From Bacilli bacterium (lineage in GTDB: Bacteria > Bacillota_I > Bacilli_A > RFN20 > CAG-826): 64,000 bases of DNA. The stretch covers positions 1-64,000 of the forward strand of contig JAFZRR010000062.1 of the NCBI GenBank assembly GCA_017619815.1. Reading direction: 5' to 3'. The notes under the pieces were generated by a model. The model was not told where the DNA came from. It did no database searches and saw nothing but the letters and a program-made list of their open reading frames with translations. Both the position numbers and the translations under genes were made by a program. Each line of letters opens with the position of its first letter. The stretch's first letter is position 1. Below, piece after piece: positions 25,939 to 34,679 of this stretch.

Positions 25939-26331
25939 ATGAATAAAACCGCAAAAAAAATTCTAGTATTCACAGGGTTAGGACTTGATGTTGCTCTAAC
26001 ACTTTTCTTATTTGTCGTTGCTATTATTATGATTGCAACTATGCCAAAAGATTCTTTAGCTATGGATCATGCGATTGAAACAAATGGCAAATTCATTGGT
26101 TATTTACAACAACATTCGACTTTGTACTTATTAACTTGTGTGCTTCCATTATTTGTTTTACTAGCTGGAAATATTGCTATTTTGATTCTTTATGTTCGTA
26201 AAATTAATAAAAAGAAAGAAGCTGCTATTGATGATCTTAATGAAGAACAAAAAGCCGCTCTCCGTGCAGAATTATTAAAAGAGCTTCAAAGCGAAGCAAA
26301 AGAATCTGAAGAAGATAAAAAGTCTGAATAA
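25939..26331 (+). CDS. Small two-helix membrane protein with charged tail
   Basis: 130 residues. Helices at about 8-33 and 59-87, then a basic-acidic coiled tail (RKINKKKEAAIDDLNEEQK to DKKSE). It lies between the first TasA-like gene and the riboswitch, with terminators on both sides. No family recognised; a helper of the export locus is possible only from position. Confidence 0.55.
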   Translation: MNKTAKKILVFTGLGLDVALTLFLFVVAIIMIATMPKDSLAMDHAIETNGKFIGYLQQHSTLYLLTCVLPLFVLLAGNIAILILYVRKINKKKEAAIDDLNEEQKAALRAELLKELQSEAKESEEDKKSE

Positions 26332-26362
26332 TCAAATAATATCAAACTATAAAAATCAAAAT

Positions 26363-26386
26363 AGCGCCGTTAAATCGGTGCTTTTT
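26363..26386 (+). terminator. Intrinsic terminator
   Basis: AGCGCCG and CGGTGCT pair around TTAAAT and are followed by TTTT. Confidence 0.75.
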
Positions 26387-26413
26387 GTTTCCTTATTATA
26401 AATAAAATTAATG

Positions 26414-26443
26414 TTGACAAGATAAATATGATTCCTATATATT
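26414..26443 (+). promoter_or_regulatory. Promoter of the riboswitch-controlled operon
   Basis: Perfect -35 TTGACA (26414-26419) and TATATT at 26438-26443 (18-nt spacer; TATATA with 16 nt also fits). The transcript begins just before the riboswitch. Confidence 0.65.
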
Positions 26444-26449
26444 TGATTA

Positions 26450-26580
26450 TGTAAAAAGCAAAACAGTAGTGATACTGTGACGCAAAACTATAGGGTCTTA
26501 ATAAATAAGGGGTAAGACAGCCAGTTGCCTTGTGGATAGAAACAAAACCACTGTTATGATGATAGGCAATGGCTTTTTGT
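26450..26580 (+). promoter_or_regulatory. c-di-GMP-I (GEMM-I) riboswitch with overlapping terminator, plus strand
   Basis: Aptamer hallmarks in order: GCAAAAC, stem ACAGTA-GTGA-TACTGT with a GNRA loop, the signature GACGCAAA, CTATAGGG, stem GTCTTA/TAAGAC, then AGCCAGTTGCC. The 3' strand GCCAGTTGCC (26520-26529) can instead pair with GGCAATGGC (26565-26573), one G bulged, followed by TTTTTG: a terminator. Aptamer and terminator exclude each other, so c-di-GMP binding should allow read-through (ON). It precedes the operon starting at 26639. Confidence 0.9.
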
Positions 26581-26638
26581 TTTAGTCCTTGGGACACATA
26601 TTAATAAAAGACAAGCACTATTAAATTCAATTTTCAAT

Positions 26639-27418
26639 ATGGTCGATCTTAAATACATACGCAAACGTAAGACAAGACGAATCATAGCGGCGGTTGGAAC
26701 TTCTTGTGCTGCAACAGCGATTATTATGATGGCTATTGCATTATTAGGTCAGAGGGCCGCTCCTTTAACTGTTACTTTGTCTAACAGTGGGGCGCAGCTT
26801 GCTTTATCTCAACATGCAGAGGAAGATTCTAATGCTGTTTATTTGGTAGCAGATTCAGTTCCGAGATATGATGAGTTCTGTGAAGAACAACTCATTTTAG
26901 CCAACAATGAATTGGAAATAGATGACGAAAATACTTATTCTCATTTAACTCCAAATGAACAGTCTACACTTTTCTTTAAGTATACATTCTATGTTACTAA
27001 CAAAGGAAAGAGCGCAGCTAACTATGATTTGACTTTGTCAATGTCTCAACCAACCAAAGACGCGACGAATCGATACGATCTCGATTCTGTTTTGCGTGTG
27101 CGCTTCTACGAAAATAAAAATTTAGATGAGCACAACTACGTTACGTACGCGAAGAAAAGTTCCGAACCACACAAAGATGAAAACGGTAATCTTTCTTGGA
27201 AAGAAAAAGTTTCCGCTTTAGATGAAAGTGGATATGCAGAAGAATTCGTAAATTCTAGAACAATTCTTACTTCCGCGGTTACTGGTTTAAAACCACAAGA
27301 AAAGATTAGATATACATTTGTATTTTGGATTGAGGGCGATGATCCACAATGCATGGATGAAGCCCCTGTTAATAGTGCACTTATCCTTGGAGTCGAAATA
27401 AGTGCGCACGAATCGTAA
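26639..27418 (+). CDS. SipW/TasA-like exported protein 2
   Basis: 259 residues. Basic N-terminus (RKRKTRR) and a helix at about 15-37, then a beta-rich extracellular part with FFKYTFYVTNKGKSAANYDL and a second strand set near the end, like the camelysin/TasA beta-sandwich. The AWY motif of its neighbours is lacking (QRAAPLTV instead), so its processing may differ. No ribosome site is clear. First gene after the c-di-GMP riboswitch. Confidence 0.6.
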   Translation: MVDLKYIRKRKTRRIIAAVGTSCAATAIIMMAIALLGQRAAPLTVTLSNSGAQLALSQHAEEDSNAVYLVADSVPRYDEFCEEQLILANNELEIDDENTYSHLTPNEQSTLFFKYTFYVTNKGKSAANYDLTLSMSQPTKDATNRYDLDSVLRVRFYENKNLDEHNYVTYAKKSSEPHKDENGNLSWKEKVSALDESGYAEEFVNSRTILTSAVTGLKPQEKIRYTFVFWIEGDDPQCMDEAPVNSALILGVEISAHES

Positions 27419-28499
27419 AATATTCAACATAGCAAAAGACCGACTAATAATGCTGGCAACAGCAGTATTGTTCAATGTATCTCTCGCAGCAGTCGTCTGC
27501 GGGACTTTTGCTTGGTATTCGTACGCGACGCGCACAGGATTGGAAAAAGCATATCATGGAACCACCGTTGGTGACATGGGATCATTACAAGCCGGTTTGG
27601 TTAGTGAGATTCAATTAGAAGACTATCTTGAATATGATTTAGCTGAAGATGACAGAACACTTGCCGACGAAGGTAAATACATTTACTGGTGTCAAGAAAA
27701 TATTGCTGCAAGAACAATTAATTATGTTTTAGATAGCAATGGATATGCTACAACTGAAATGTATCCAGTTACTTCCAGCGCTTTTGATTGGAGTGTGGAG
27801 AATCCAGAGTCTTTTTCACTATATTCAACACCTACTTATCTAAAAAATTATGATAAAAACGATCTAGACTTTTTAGCTAATCCAAGAGACTACTCAGTCA
27901 TGGATTTTGTTTTTAGATTTGAAGATATTGATAACATTGGCGAATATTTACCTGGTTATAATGTTTTTCTTTCTGGCTGCAAAGTCGAAACTTCAAATGA
28001 AGAACACGAGATTTATAAATCAGTTCGCATTTTTTACAACAACGGATACGAAGGTGGCATAATAAACCCAACAGCGACAGAAAATGGTTTTGATGTTGTT
28101 GGTGGTGTTCTCGATTTGAATGCCGATAACTTTTATGATTATGATGAAGAAACTTTCTTTGAAACAATATATGGTGAAGTCGAAAGTTTTGAATACAATT
28201 CAGAAGCAACAGAAAATGATGGAACACTTCCTTGGTATGAAACCGATACATTTATTTCCAACCATAAAAAAGGTGTCTTTGCCCTTAATGACGAAACATT
28301 TGTTCCTAAAACCGTAAATTATATCGAAGGTGGTAGATTCACTTCCAAAGCGAAACGTATCACCTATACAGATGAAACATACCATAATCTTGGCCGTTTT
28401 AAGATGTATTTATATTTTGAGGGTTGGGATACACATGTTGTTAATGAAGAGCAAGGATTTGGTTATAACCTTGATTTAGCATTCGCAGTGCAAATGTAA
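27402..28499 (+). CDS. SipW/TasA-like exported protein 3
   Basis: 365 residues from a GTG start that lies 17 nt inside the previous gene. Signal region VLFNVSLAAVVCGTFAWYSYATRTG contains the GTFAWYS motif. Mature part acidic; VVGGVLDLNADNFYDYDEE resembles a segment of the next protein (MGGILDTDKDGFYDY), and both end with a FYxEGWDT/FYQEGWDI stretch, so proteins 3 and 4 are related. Probably a fibre subunit or tip protein; inferred. Confidence 0.65.
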   Translation: MRTNRKIFNIAKDRLIMLATAVLFNVSLAAVVCGTFAWYSYATRTGLEKAYHGTTVGDMGSLQAGLVSEIQLEDYLEYDLAEDDRTLADEGKYIYWCQENIAARTINYVLDSNGYATTEMYPVTSSAFDWSVENPESFSLYSTPTYLKNYDKNDLDFLANPRDYSVMDFVFRFEDIDNIGEYLPGYNVFLSGCKVETSNEEHEIYKSVRIFYNNGYEGGIINPTATENGFDVVGGVLDLNADNFYDYDEETFFETIYGEVESFEYNSEATENDGTLPWYETDTFISNHKKGVFALNDETFVPKTVNYIEGGRFTSKAKRITYTDETYHNLGRFKMYLYFEGWDTHVVNEEQGFGYNLDLAFAVQM

Positions 28500-29587
28500 T
28501 GTACTATATGGACAAGAAAAAAGTAGCATTATTTGGAATAGCTGGATTGTCGCTTGTATTAGCGGCATCTATTTCTATGACTATCGCTTGGTATAACGGT
28601 AGTTCGTATTTAGCTATTAATCAGATTAACGTTGGCTTACATGATAAGAAATTATCTATTTCCACAGATAATGAAACTTTTAGAGATTTCATTCCTAACG
28701 ATGAACTGAATAAGGTTGGTAAATTCAGGGCCGTTAGTACGATGTTCTGCGAGGACTGGATTGAAAGAAAAGAAGCAAAACCTGTATTTAAAGGTAGTTT
28801 TGGTACATCATCCAAAGATGTTGTTAATAGTGTGGATGATGCCAACAATACCTCAGGCGGGTACTTCTCACAAGAAATCTTCATCAAGTGTGATTCCTCT
28901 GTTTATTTAACGTTAGATCCAGAACTAACCACATTTAATTCCGATGAAGAAGAAAACTTAAGTATGATTCAGGATTTACGTGAAAAATTCCCTGGTTTAA
29001 CTGACGAGGAAATCTTATTCAACCTCAACAACGTTGTTAAATCATTGCGTATTTCGCTTCTCGTCTTAAATGATACAGGGGATGAAAGTGAAGAATTTCC
29101 TGATTATGCCTACTATATTATTGACCCATTTAAGGATAAAATAACTTTAATGGGTGGTATCCTAGATACCGATAAAGATGGTTTCTACGACTATTCTTTA
29201 GATAAAAATGAAGTCCTATACGGTCAGTCAATCTCGACTGACGAGGAAAAGTCAGTGGAAGAATGTATCGTTTATAAAGATCCTACTGAAGCTGATGAAG
29301 AAGTAAGCACAAAAGAACTCACATGCTTTACTTCCGGCAACAAAGCAAATGTTAGAAAAATTGATTTCGATGCTTCGTTTGCCAACGGCCTGGCTATTAA
29401 AGAGGAACGTTCAACCGCTCTCGAAGATGTGGAAGAACAAGTTTTAATTCCACTTGAAGCCGATGTCTCGAAGAGAATTATCTTATCTTTCTACCAAGAA
29501 GGATGGGACATCGAAAATACGGACTTCGTTAGATATTCTCATTTCTATGTGAATGTCATGTTTAAAATTGCCAGGGCTAGATTTTAG
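28499..29587 (+). CDS. SipW/TasA-like exported protein 4
   Basis: 362 residues; ATG overlaps the previous stop (TAATG), and a second in-frame ATG at codon 4 is also possible. Signal region VALFGIAGLSLVLAASIS then MTIAWYNGSS. Acidic mature part with D-x-D-x-D-G (DTDKDGFYD), a possible calcium loop shared with protein 3. Ends in FYVNVMFKIARARF. Next gene is the AAA+ ATPase. Confidence 0.65.
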   Translation: MYYMDKKKVALFGIAGLSLVLAASISMTIAWYNGSSYLAINQINVGLHDKKLSISTDNETFRDFIPNDELNKVGKFRAVSTMFCEDWIERKEAKPVFKGSFGTSSKDVVNSVDDANNTSGGYFSQEIFIKCDSSVYLTLDPELTTFNSDEEENLSMIQDLREKFPGLTDEEILFNLNNVVKSLRISLLVLNDTGDESEEFPDYAYYIIDPFKDKITLMGGILDTDKDGFYDYSLDKNEVLYGQSISTDEEKSVEECIVYKDPTEADEEVSTKELTCFTSGNKANVRKIDFDASFANGLAIKEERSTALEDVEEQVLIPLEADVSKRIILSFYQEGWDIENTDFVRYSHFYVNVMFKIARARF

Positions 29588-29598
29588 GAGGTGGACTT

Positions 29599-31149
29599 AT
29601 GTCTGCATATTTTAATTATTTAGGGAAGTTGCTTGCTCAATTCTTTAGAGATTTAGCAGCGTTTTTCTATCATTTGATAGTGTGTCCATGGGGTGGCCAC
29701 AGTAAAGGTTGGCCAAACATTGGATATAATTTCAAACTTTATAACGATTATTTGAAGGCATATTCGCCAGAATTTGGTCCTCTAGGCTGGATTATGTGGG
29801 TGTTATTCTTATTACTCGCTATCGGCATGATCGGTGGTGCGTGTTATGGATTATTCCTACTTATCCGTAAGTATGTTAAGTTCGCTAAGACTGAACTTGA
29901 TAAAGATGCTTTAAAACGTCAAGTCGAAAGACTCAATTACGAGTTATATGACATGATGAAAGAAAGAGATAAGATTCTTGAATTAAAGATGAAATCTTTA
30001 GGTATTGACGGAAAACGTCCACCTGAAGAAGGTATGTCTGAAGAAGAACAAACTATCGATGAGATTCAATCTCGTTTCCCAAAATTATCACACGTTGATA
30101 ATGAATATAACGGAAAAGATATGTCTATTCCTGAAGTCCCAGATCTTACTCTTGCACAAGTTTGCGAAAACTTCAGAAACTTCGCAGCAAGCCAAATGGG
30201 CTTGTATTACACAATCGACACCATCCGTCATGTTATTGCCGGTATCGGTGCGGGTAAAATTGTCATCCTTGAAGGTATTTCCGGTACAGGTAAAACCTCC
30301 ATGCCTTATGCCTTAGGAAAATTCCTCAAGAACGATGCCAATATTTGTTCTGTCCAACCTAACTGGAAGGATAGAAGTGAACTCTTAGGTTACTACAATG
30401 AATTCACAAAGAAATTCAATGAATCAGAATTCTTAAGAGCCTTATATACTTCTATTTATAGAAGAGATGTTAACATTATCGTCCTCGACGAAATGAACTT
30501 AGCTCGTGTCGAATACTACTTCGCCGAGTTCTTATCCATTCTTGAAATGCCTAATCCAAATGAATGGAATATTGAAATGATTGGTTCTCGTGACCCTCAC
30601 GATCCAAAACTATTTAAAAATGGCAAAATTAAAGTCCCACAAAATGTGTTCTTCTTTGGAACAGCGAACAACGACGATAGTACATTCACAATTTCCGATA
30701 AGGTCTATGACCGTGCTATCTGTTTATTCTTTGACAATAAAGGTATTGCCTTTGATGCTCCATTCCAAGGACCAATGGATATTCCTTATGAACAACTTCA
30801 ACACTTATATGATGAAGCTCTTGAGAAATTCCCAGTGAGTGAGAAGACACTTGAAAACTTCGCTTTATTAGATGACTTCGTTATTAAAAAGTTCAGATTG
30901 GCGTTTGGTAACCGTATTTTGAAACAACTCAAACAATTCGTTCCATGCTTCGTTGCCTGTGGTGGCACTGAACTCGATGGTATCGACTTCATCTTTACTA
31001 ATAAAATTCTTAAGAAGTTCGAATCCTTAAACATCGGCTTCTTAAAACAAGAACTTAAAGAACTTAATCAAATGCTCGATAAATTGTTCGGCACAAACAC
31101 ATTCCCAATGGCCCGTAACTTTATCGATCGTATGATTAGAATGAACTAA
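29599..31149 (+). CDS. Membrane-anchored McrB-like AAA+ ATPase
   Basis: 516 residues. An amphipathic start, one clear membrane helix (about 63-87), a coiled coil (about 100-135) and an AAA+ module: Walker A GISGTGKT at 226-233, Walker B and sensor IIVLDEMNLARVEYYFAEF from about 293, GTANNDDSTF as sensor 1. VLDEMN-x3-VE-x-Y is typical of the McrB branch. AGGAGGTGG precedes the ATG. McrB proteins work as oligomeric motors with a McrC partner; here the motor is in the membrane and followed by a DUF2357-like gene. A role in fibre export or assembly is inference from place. Confidence 0.8.
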   Translation: MSAYFNYLGKLLAQFFRDLAAFFYHLIVCPWGGHSKGWPNIGYNFKLYNDYLKAYSPEFGPLGWIMWVLFLLLAIGMIGGACYGLFLLIRKYVKFAKTELDKDALKRQVERLNYELYDMMKERDKILELKMKSLGIDGKRPPEEGMSEEEQTIDEIQSRFPKLSHVDNEYNGKDMSIPEVPDLTLAQVCENFRNFAASQMGLYYTIDTIRHVIAGIGAGKIVILEGISGTGKTSMPYALGKFLKNDANICSVQPNWKDRSELLGYYNEFTKKFNESEFLRALYTSIYRRDVNIIVLDEMNLARVEYYFAEFLSILEMPNPNEWNIEMIGSRDPHDPKLFKNGKIKVPQNVFFFGTANNDDSTFTISDKVYDRAICLFFDNKGIAFDAPFQGPMDIPYEQLQHLYDEALEKFPVSEKTLENFALLDDFVIKKFRLAFGNRILKQLKQFVPCFVACGGTELDGIDFIFTNKILKKFESLNIGFLKQELKELNQMLDKLFGTNTFPMARNFIDRMIRMN

Positions 31150-31152
31150 TTT

Positions 31153-31180
31153 TAATAAGCAAAAATTTGCTTATTATTTC
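31153..31180 (+). terminator. Hairpin between ATPase and DUF2357-like gene
   Basis: TAATAAGCAAA-AA-TTTGCTTATTA is a perfect 11-bp inverted repeat right after the ATPase stop, followed by TTTC. A weak terminator or attenuator; a TATATT at 31185-31190 may restart transcription 11 nt before the next ATG. Confidence 0.55.
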
Positions 31181-31201
31181 CCCTTATATTAAACTATTAC
31201 T

Positions 31202-33865
31202 ATGGCAAAATTATCAAAATATCAAACTCTCCAGAAGAAATTAATGGCTCAGACAACTAAGTTGTTTGATCTTAGTGATGCCAAAGAGCTTTATACTGCA
31301 CTTTCTAATGGTCAAAATTCTTATTTAAGATTTGATAGATTTGAAAGTACCGCCATGGATATGACATGGATTAAACAAATTGAAGACTGTATCCCAGACC
31401 TCAATGAAATCGTTTCTAATCCAAAAAGAACTATTCAAACTCTCGCTGAAGTCGTGGAAGTGGAAAAAGTTAAAAGAACTACCCACGAATCTGTTCAGCA
31501 TTTAGCGAGCCATTCTCAATTCGTTAAAACCATTGATGAAGATGGAAATGTTACTCCATCTAAGATTTTGAATGTTTACAACGATGACTTCTTTGCAATT
31601 TACGAAAATAAATTCGTTGCTACATTATTAAGAAGATTATTCTTATTCGTGGAAAAGAGATATGACTACATCATCCATCAAGCGACATTAAAAGATGTTG
31701 AGTTGTTATATTTCAAAAACAAAACCGAAATCAATGGTAGTGAAATTGAGATTGAAACAAAAATCAGATATTCAAAACCAGCTTTGGATGAAGCAGATGA
31801 AAAATTAAAAGAAATGCTTCGCAGAATTAATGATATTAGAAGATATCTTAGATTCTTTGGTGGTTCTGAATTTATGAGAATCTTACATCGTGAAAGAGAT
31901 GTTAGAAACCCAATTCTTCAAACAAACATTATTCGTAAGAACCCAAAATACAGACACTGCTACCATTTGTGGCAATTTATCAATTCATATAATGAATCTG
32001 GTGTCGAAATTAAAGTTGAAGAAAACTTTGCTAAATTAACCGAAGAAGACTTAAAAGAAATTAATAAGGTTTTAACTATTAACTTCTTAGCCTTGAAAGG
32101 TAGAGATGCACCAGTTCAAGAAGCTAAACCAAAGATTTACCGTCCTCGTATTTTAAGAACGTATGACGATGAAATGTACAATCCAGGTGCATCTTTTGAC
32201 TCACCTGTGGAATTCGTTCGTGTTGATGAGAAATATCGTCAATATAAGGAAACTTTGAAAGATCTCAATCCTCATCCTACTAAGGCGTACGCGGAATATA
32301 TGAAAAATGAGTACGCGGATAATAAATTAAGAAGAGAAGAAACCGCTCAAAAGGATTCTTTAATTAAGCGTAAAGAAAACGAATACAAGAAATACGAAAA
32401 GACCCAAGAAGAACTTCTCATCAAAGAACAAGAAGATTGGGAAATGATTGGTGATCTTGCTGAACAACAAATTCAGGAAGAACAAGAAGAAAGACTTAGA
32501 CCACTTCGTGAAAAACTCGGTATCCAAGGTGATGAAGATGAAACAAGAATTAACGATGCCATCTCCACTGAAGGACGTATGCAAGAAATCATCGAAGATG
32601 CTCCTATTAGAAAACCTTCTCAACCAGTCGAAGAAGAACCAGAAGAACTCGACTCCATGCCAATTGAAGTGGCGGAAGAAGTCGTTAGTAAAAAAGAGCC
32701 TCAAAAAGAAGAATCACAACAACCAGCCGAACAACCTAAAGAAGAAAAAGTTAAGGGCAGTTGGGGTGGTGCTCGTGCAGGTGCTGGTCGTAAACCAAAA
32801 CCACGTCCTGAACCTGTAGAGGAAGTTCAAGAAGAACAACCACAACCTGAACCAGAACCAGTCGTGGAAGAAAAGACTGAAGAACCTGTTAAAGTTAAGG
32901 GTTCATGGGGCGGAGCACGTCCAGGCGCAGGTAGAAAACGTAAGGTTGTTGAACCAGTAGAAGAAGCTCCTGTTGAGGAAGAACCTGTGGTTGAAACTCA
33001 ACCAGAACCTGTCCAAGAACAAGAACCAGTCAAGGTCAAAGGATCTTGGGGTGGTGCAAGACCTGGCGCAGGCCGCAAACGCAAAGTGGTTGAAGAACAA
33101 CCTCAAGAAACTCAACCAGAGCCGCAGCCAGAACCAGTTATAGAAGAACCTCAACCAGTTGCTGAACAACGTGTCAAAGGTAGTTGGGGCGGAGCTAGAC
33201 CAGGCGCAGGAAGAAAACGCAAAATCGTTGCAGAACCTGAAGAAGTTAAGGGAGAAACTCCTACAGAACCAGAGCCAATTAATGAATCAGAACCAGTAAA
33301 AGTGAAAGGCTCATGGGGAGGTGCACGTCCAGGTGCTGGTCGTAAACGTAAAGTGGTGGAAGAACAACCACAAGAAGCTGCTCCAATTGAAGAAAAACCA
33401 GTTGAACAACCACAACCTATAGAAGAAAAAGTTAAAGGATCTTGGGGTGGTGCAAGACCTGGAGCTGGTAGAAAACGTAAGGTTGTTGAACCTGAACCAG
33501 TCGTTGAAGAAACACCAGTTCAAGAAACTCCTATAACAGAAGAACAACCAGTTAAAAAACAACGTGGTGGTTATCGCCCAGGTGCAGGTAGGAAACCGAA
33601 GAAACCAGTGGTTCATATGGAAGCAGTGGAAAACACACCTGCTGAAGTTGTTATTAAAAAGCAAAGAGGTGGCGCACGTCCTGGTGCAGGTCGTAAACCA
33701 AAACCAAAGACCGAGCAACCTATTAAAGGCAAATGGGGAGGCGCAAGACCAGGAGCTGGCCGTAAGCCAAAACCAAAATCTGATGTGCCAGTCGTAAAGA
33801 AACAACGTGGTGGAGCACGTCCTGGTGCAGGAAGAAAACCAAAACCACGTCCAGAAAACGAATAA
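31202..33865 (+). CDS. DUF2357-like protein with ten GGARPGAGRK repeats
   Basis: 887 residues. Residues 1-310 resemble DUF2357, the McrC-like partner of McrB-type ATPases (NVYNDDFFAIYENKFVATLLRRLFLFVEKRY; YRHCYHLWQFIN), without a visible PD-(D/E)XK nuclease. Residues 370-460 are coiled coil. From 510 on, Pro/Glu/Gln linkers separate ten copies of KGSWGGARPGAGRKRK or KKQRGGARPGAGRKPK. That motif, seen singly in phage terminase small subunits and other DNA-binding proteins, is AT-hook-like. It has no ribosome site; the ATG may serve a near-leaderless mRNA. Confidence 0.7.
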   Translation: MAKLSKYQTLQKKLMAQTTKLFDLSDAKELYTALSNGQNSYLRFDRFESTAMDMTWIKQIEDCIPDLNEIVSNPKRTIQTLAEVVEVEKVKRTTHESVQHLASHSQFVKTIDEDGNVTPSKILNVYNDDFFAIYENKFVATLLRRLFLFVEKRYDYIIHQATLKDVELLYFKNKTEINGSEIEIETKIRYSKPALDEADEKLKEMLRRINDIRRYLRFFGGSEFMRILHRERDVRNPILQTNIIRKNPKYRHCYHLWQFINSYNESGVEIKVEENFAKLTEEDLKEINKVLTINFLALKGRDAPVQEAKPKIYRPRILRTYDDEMYNPGASFDSPVEFVRVDEKYRQYKETLKDLNPHPTKAYAEYMKNEYADNKLRREETAQKDSLIKRKENEYKKYEKTQEELLIKEQEDWEMIGDLAEQQIQEEQEERLRPLREKLGIQGDEDETRINDAISTEGRMQEIIEDAPIRKPSQPVEEEPEELDSMPIEVAEEVVSKKEPQKEESQQPAEQPKEEKVKGSWGGARAGAGRKPKPRPEPVEEVQEEQPQPEPEPVVEEKTEEPVKVKGSWGGARPGAGRKRKVVEPVEEAPVEEEPVVETQPEPVQEQEPVKVKGSWGGARPGAGRKRKVVEEQPQETQPEPQPEPVIEEPQPVAEQRVKGSWGGARPGAGRKRKIVAEPEEVKGETPTEPEPINESEPVKVKGSWGGARPGAGRKRKVVEEQPQEAAPIEEKPVEQPQPIEEKVKGSWGGARPGAGRKRKVVEPEPVVEETPVQETPITEEQPVKKQRGGYRPGAGRKPKKPVVHMEAVENTPAEVVIKKQRGGARPGAGRKPKPKTEQPIKGKWGGARPGAGRKPKPKSDVPVVKKQRGGARPGAGRKPKPRPENE
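32750..33862 (+). repeat. Ten in-frame copies of a GGARPGAGRK-coding repeat
   Basis: Units of about 33-40 bases coding (K)GSWGGARPGAGRKRK (first six) and KKQRGGARPGAGRKPK-like forms (last four), separated by acidic Pro/Glu/Gln linkers of 10-35 codons. Synonymous codons vary between copies, so the protein sequence, not the DNA, is under selection. Confidence 0.9.
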
Positions 33866-33878
33866 AAAGAATTAATTT

Positions 33879-34658
33879 ATGTTTGGAAAAGACAAAAAAG
33901 AGAAAAAACCTAAAAGTAAAGCCAGGAAGATAATCGATTGGGTTGTCACTGGTGTCTTTGTGGCATTAATTACTGGAGTAGTCGTTGTCCAAATTATAAA
34001 TAAAACAAGTAAGAACCAATTCGTCCTCGGACCTCAATATCAAAAGGTTCTTACAGACTCAATGTCCCCTGTCTATAAAGTTAACGATATTATTGTCGTT
34101 GAAAAGACAAGTGCAGCAGATTTGTATAAAAGGGTGAATGAGAAACACCAAGATGTTGATCTTTCATTTAAATGGGATATTGATGGCCAAGAAGTTTCTA
34201 TGACGCATAGACTTCAAACAGTGACGTATTCCGAGGAAGTCCAATTTGATCCAATCTCTGGCGTTGGATACCATTACACATTTGTCGCACATGGTATCAA
34301 TAAAACCAGTGAATGGTGTAAAGGCACTGGTGGCTACTATGATTGTACAAATCAAACTCAAACGTTCCATGAGGATGCAATCATAGGAAGAGTAACTAGA
34401 AAGAGTTACTTGATGACCTTTGCGACATCTATATGGGGATTACTAATATTATTATTAGTGCCTTGTATGTATCTCATCATTGCGAGTGTGCTTGATATAT
34501 TCAAAGCGGTGAAAGATGATGATGAAGTTCCTGCAAATGGTGAAGTAGTGGGTGAAGCCAGTGATAAACCAAAAGATCCACTTGCTGGATTAAGTGAAAA
34601 AGAAAAAGAAAAACTCAAGAAGCAAATGCTTGATGAAATGTTAGGAAAGAAAAAATAG
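33879..34658 (+). CDS. sipW: SipW-type signal peptidase I
   Basis: 259 residues. N-terminal helix at about 20-41, then DSMSP with catalytic Ser61, and MTHRLQT with His110 in place of the usual Lys: the Ser/His dyad of the SipW/ER-type branch. A second helix lies at about 182-206 and a Lys/Glu-rich cytoplasmic tail ends in EMLGKKK. SipW cuts TasA-type precursors in Bacillus; six candidates are encoded within 17 kb. Starts 13 nt after the repeat protein; no good ribosome site. Confidence 0.85.
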   Translation: MFGKDKKEKKPKSKARKIIDWVVTGVFVALITGVVVVQIINKTSKNQFVLGPQYQKVLTDSMSPVYKVNDIIVVEKTSAADLYKRVNEKHQDVDLSFKWDIDGQEVSMTHRLQTVTYSEEVQFDPISGVGYHYTFVAHGINKTSEWCKGTGGYYDCTNQTQTFHEDAIIGRVTRKSYLMTFATSIWGLLILLLVPCMYLIIASVLDIFKAVKDDDEVPANGEVVGEASDKPKDPLAGLSEKEKEKLKKQMLDEMLGKKK

Positions 34659-34679
34659 TTAGAAAGGAGAAGCGAAAGT

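Noticed and set aside
32360..33805. Long Phe/Trp-rich open frames on the minus strand opposite the repeat protein
   Set aside because: They mirror the Lys/Glu/Gln-rich codons and repeats of the plus-strand gene; no start signals and no family.
32750..33862. CRISPR or tandem DNA repeat
   Set aside because: Spacing and bases vary; the repeats are conserved as protein in one frame, so they are coding repeats.
29599..33865. A working McrBC restriction system
   Set aside because: The ATPase is membrane-bound, the partner shows no nuclease motif, and the operon is full of export genes; a restriction role is not supported, though not excluded.
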